Shown here: piece after piece, positions 7,596-8,471 of the stretch
How the letters are laid out: each line of letters opens with the position of its first letter
How positions within the stretch are numbered: the stretch's first letter is position 1
Origin: Akkermansia muciniphila
Lineage (GTDB): Bacteria > Verrucomicrobiota > Verrucomicrobiia > Limisphaerales > SXTU01
Assembly: GCA_945872195.1 (NCBI GenBank)
Contig: CAMBZO010000093.1
Span: 1 to 8,471 of the forward strand
Direction of reading: 5' to 3'
Length of the DNA stretch: 8,471 bases
Program-made: the position numbers and the translations under genes
Notes under the pieces: model-generated
What the model saw: the letters and a program-made list of their open reading frames with translations, nothing else
What the model was told of the DNA's origin: nothing
Databases searched by the model: none

Positions 7596-8471
7596 ATGAA
7601 TTGCCAGTTTCCATTGGTCGCCGCGCTCTGTCTCAGTGTCGCGGGTGCGTTCGCGGCGGATGAGGCGGTCGTCAAGGCCCCGCGCATCAACCTCCGCGGC
7701 CAACCCACCACCGGCAGCGAGGTGGTCACTCAGCTCAAGCAGGGCGAGAAGATCACCGTGCTCGAGGAGATCATCCACCCCAAGCCTGCGAAGGGCGAAC
7801 CCGCCAAGTGGCTGCGCGTGGCCCTGCCGTCGAACACGCCCGTGTGGGTCAGCACGCTCTTTCTCACCAACGGTGCCGTTGCCGTGCCGCGCCTGAACGT
7901 CCGCTCCGGCCCCGGCGAGCACTTCAGCGTCATCGGTCGCGTGCCCAAGGGCACGGCGGTGAAGGAACTCCGCCGCAACGGTGACTGGCTCGAAATCGAA
8001 GCGCCCGTCAGCACCTTTGCCTACATCGCCGCCGACCTCGTCGTGCGCAACGCCGCTGCACCAGCGGATCCGGCCAATCCCTCTGATCTCGCTGGCGCCA
8101 AAACCGCACCAAAAGCTTCTGGTAAGCAGATGGCCAAGGTCGCGCCCAAAGGCCCGCCCATCTCCGCGCCAGAGACGAAGCCCACGTTGGATCCTGTGGA
8201 GGTCAAGCCTATCGCCCCTGCGCCGGTCGCGCTGCCCCCGGGTGTCGTCGCGAGCCGTCCGCCCCCCGTCGCCCCGCCGGCCCTCGTGCTCGCGCCTTCG
8301 CCGGTTCCGCCGTCCCCGCCTCCCGCTGTCGAATTGGTGAAGGTCGCGCCTCCCGCCGCGTTGACCGAGAACGTCCCGCCGCCGGTGGACCCATACCTCT
8401 CCACAGGCCGCTACAAGGTCGATCCGGAGCCTGCGCGCGGATGGTTCAAGAACTTGTTTTCTCGCAAGTCC
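7596..8471 (+). CDS. Exported protein with two bacterial SH3-like domains and a proline-rich tail, 3' end missing
   Basis: I do not recognise a named family; the function is unknown. The 292 codons present continue past the right edge. Residues 1-20 form a probable Sec signal peptide (PLVAALCLSVAGAFA, cleavage after Ala20) with an unusually uncharged N-region. Residues about 27-90 (APRINLRGQPTTGSEVVTQL ... PVWVSTLFL) and 96-150 (AVPRLNVRSGPGEHFSVIGR ... YIAADLVV) are two successive SH3b-like repeats; RLNVRSGPGE is the standard signature, and such domains often bind peptidoglycan or other envelope ligands. From 151 to about 265 the chain is Ala/Pro/Lys/Val-rich without predicted fold, followed by DPYLSTGRYKVDPEPARGWF. 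A periplasmic or envelope role is inferred. ATG 7596 is chosen because the signal peptide starts there; the in-frame GTG 7590 is possible. There is no Shine-Dalgarno. Confidence 0.82.
   Translation, partial: MNCQFPLVAALCLSVAGAFAADEAVVKAPRINLRGQPTTGSEVVTQLKQGEKITVLEEIIHPKPAKGEPAKWLRVALPSNTPVWVSTLFLTNGAVAVPRLNVRSGPGEHFSVIGRVPKGTAVKELRRNGDWLEIEAPVSTFAYIAADLVVRNAAAPADPANPSDLAGAKTAPKASGKQMAKVAPKGPPISAPETKPTLDPVEVKPIAPAPVALPPGVVASRPPPVAPPALVLAPSPVPPSPPPAVELVKVAPPAALTENVPPPVDPYLSTGRYKVDPEPARGWFKNLFSRKS

Noticed and set aside
7509..8404. Minus-strand open frames (137 and 127 codons) opposite the SH3 gene
   Set aside because: Gly/Thr/Ala low-complexity or charged shadows; the plus frame has a signal peptide and two SH3-like repeats.

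Overview
The window reads as chromosomal DNA of a GC-rich bacterium, most likely a member of Verrucomicrobiota (Pedosphaera/Limisphaerales-like). This rests on several points: a stand-alone pseudopilin of the type abundant in Verrucomicrobia and Planctomycetes, a long cyanobacterial/plant-type IspH, a bacterial GlnRS, mostly absent Shine-Dalgarno sequences, and many short tandem repeats both inside and between genes. The taxonomic placement is inference from family resemblance; no search was run.

Layout. The left part (1-3827, minus strand) is a head-to-tail row glnS > bioF > bioA. GlnRS is followed after 62 bp by bioF (8-amino-7-oxononanoate synthase). Its stop overlaps the start of bioA (DAPA aminotransferase), which runs off the left edge. 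BioF and BioA catalyse consecutive steps of biotin synthesis (pimeloyl thioester to KAPA to DAPA) and are probably translationally coupled. A 192-bp spacer separates glnS from the divergent plus-strand pair ispH (4020-5249, last step of the MEP isoprenoid pathway) and dgt (5354-6547, dNTP triphosphohydrolase). A minus-strand pseudopilin gene (6510-7403) converges on dgt and overlaps its end by 38 bp. A 192-bp divergent spacer then leads to an exported protein with two SH3-like domains and a proline-rich tail (7596 to beyond the right edge).

The genes are mainly housekeeping. I found no defence system, CRISPR array, RNA gene, insertion sequence or phage gene. What stands out is a set of unrelated short tandem arrays: heptamers inside bioA, at the bioF/bioA junction, inside bioF and twice in glnS, plus nonamer and octamer arrays in the spacers. 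Each heptamer family has a different sequence, yet all keep the reading frame open and sit where the protein families are variable. Because 7 is not a multiple of 3, each encodes the same seven-residue peptide in any frame. Two of the arrays inside or between genes (in bioA and between glnS and ispH), and more weakly a third, are arranged as inverted pairs that could form hairpins. This is the best candidate for an under-described element in the window.
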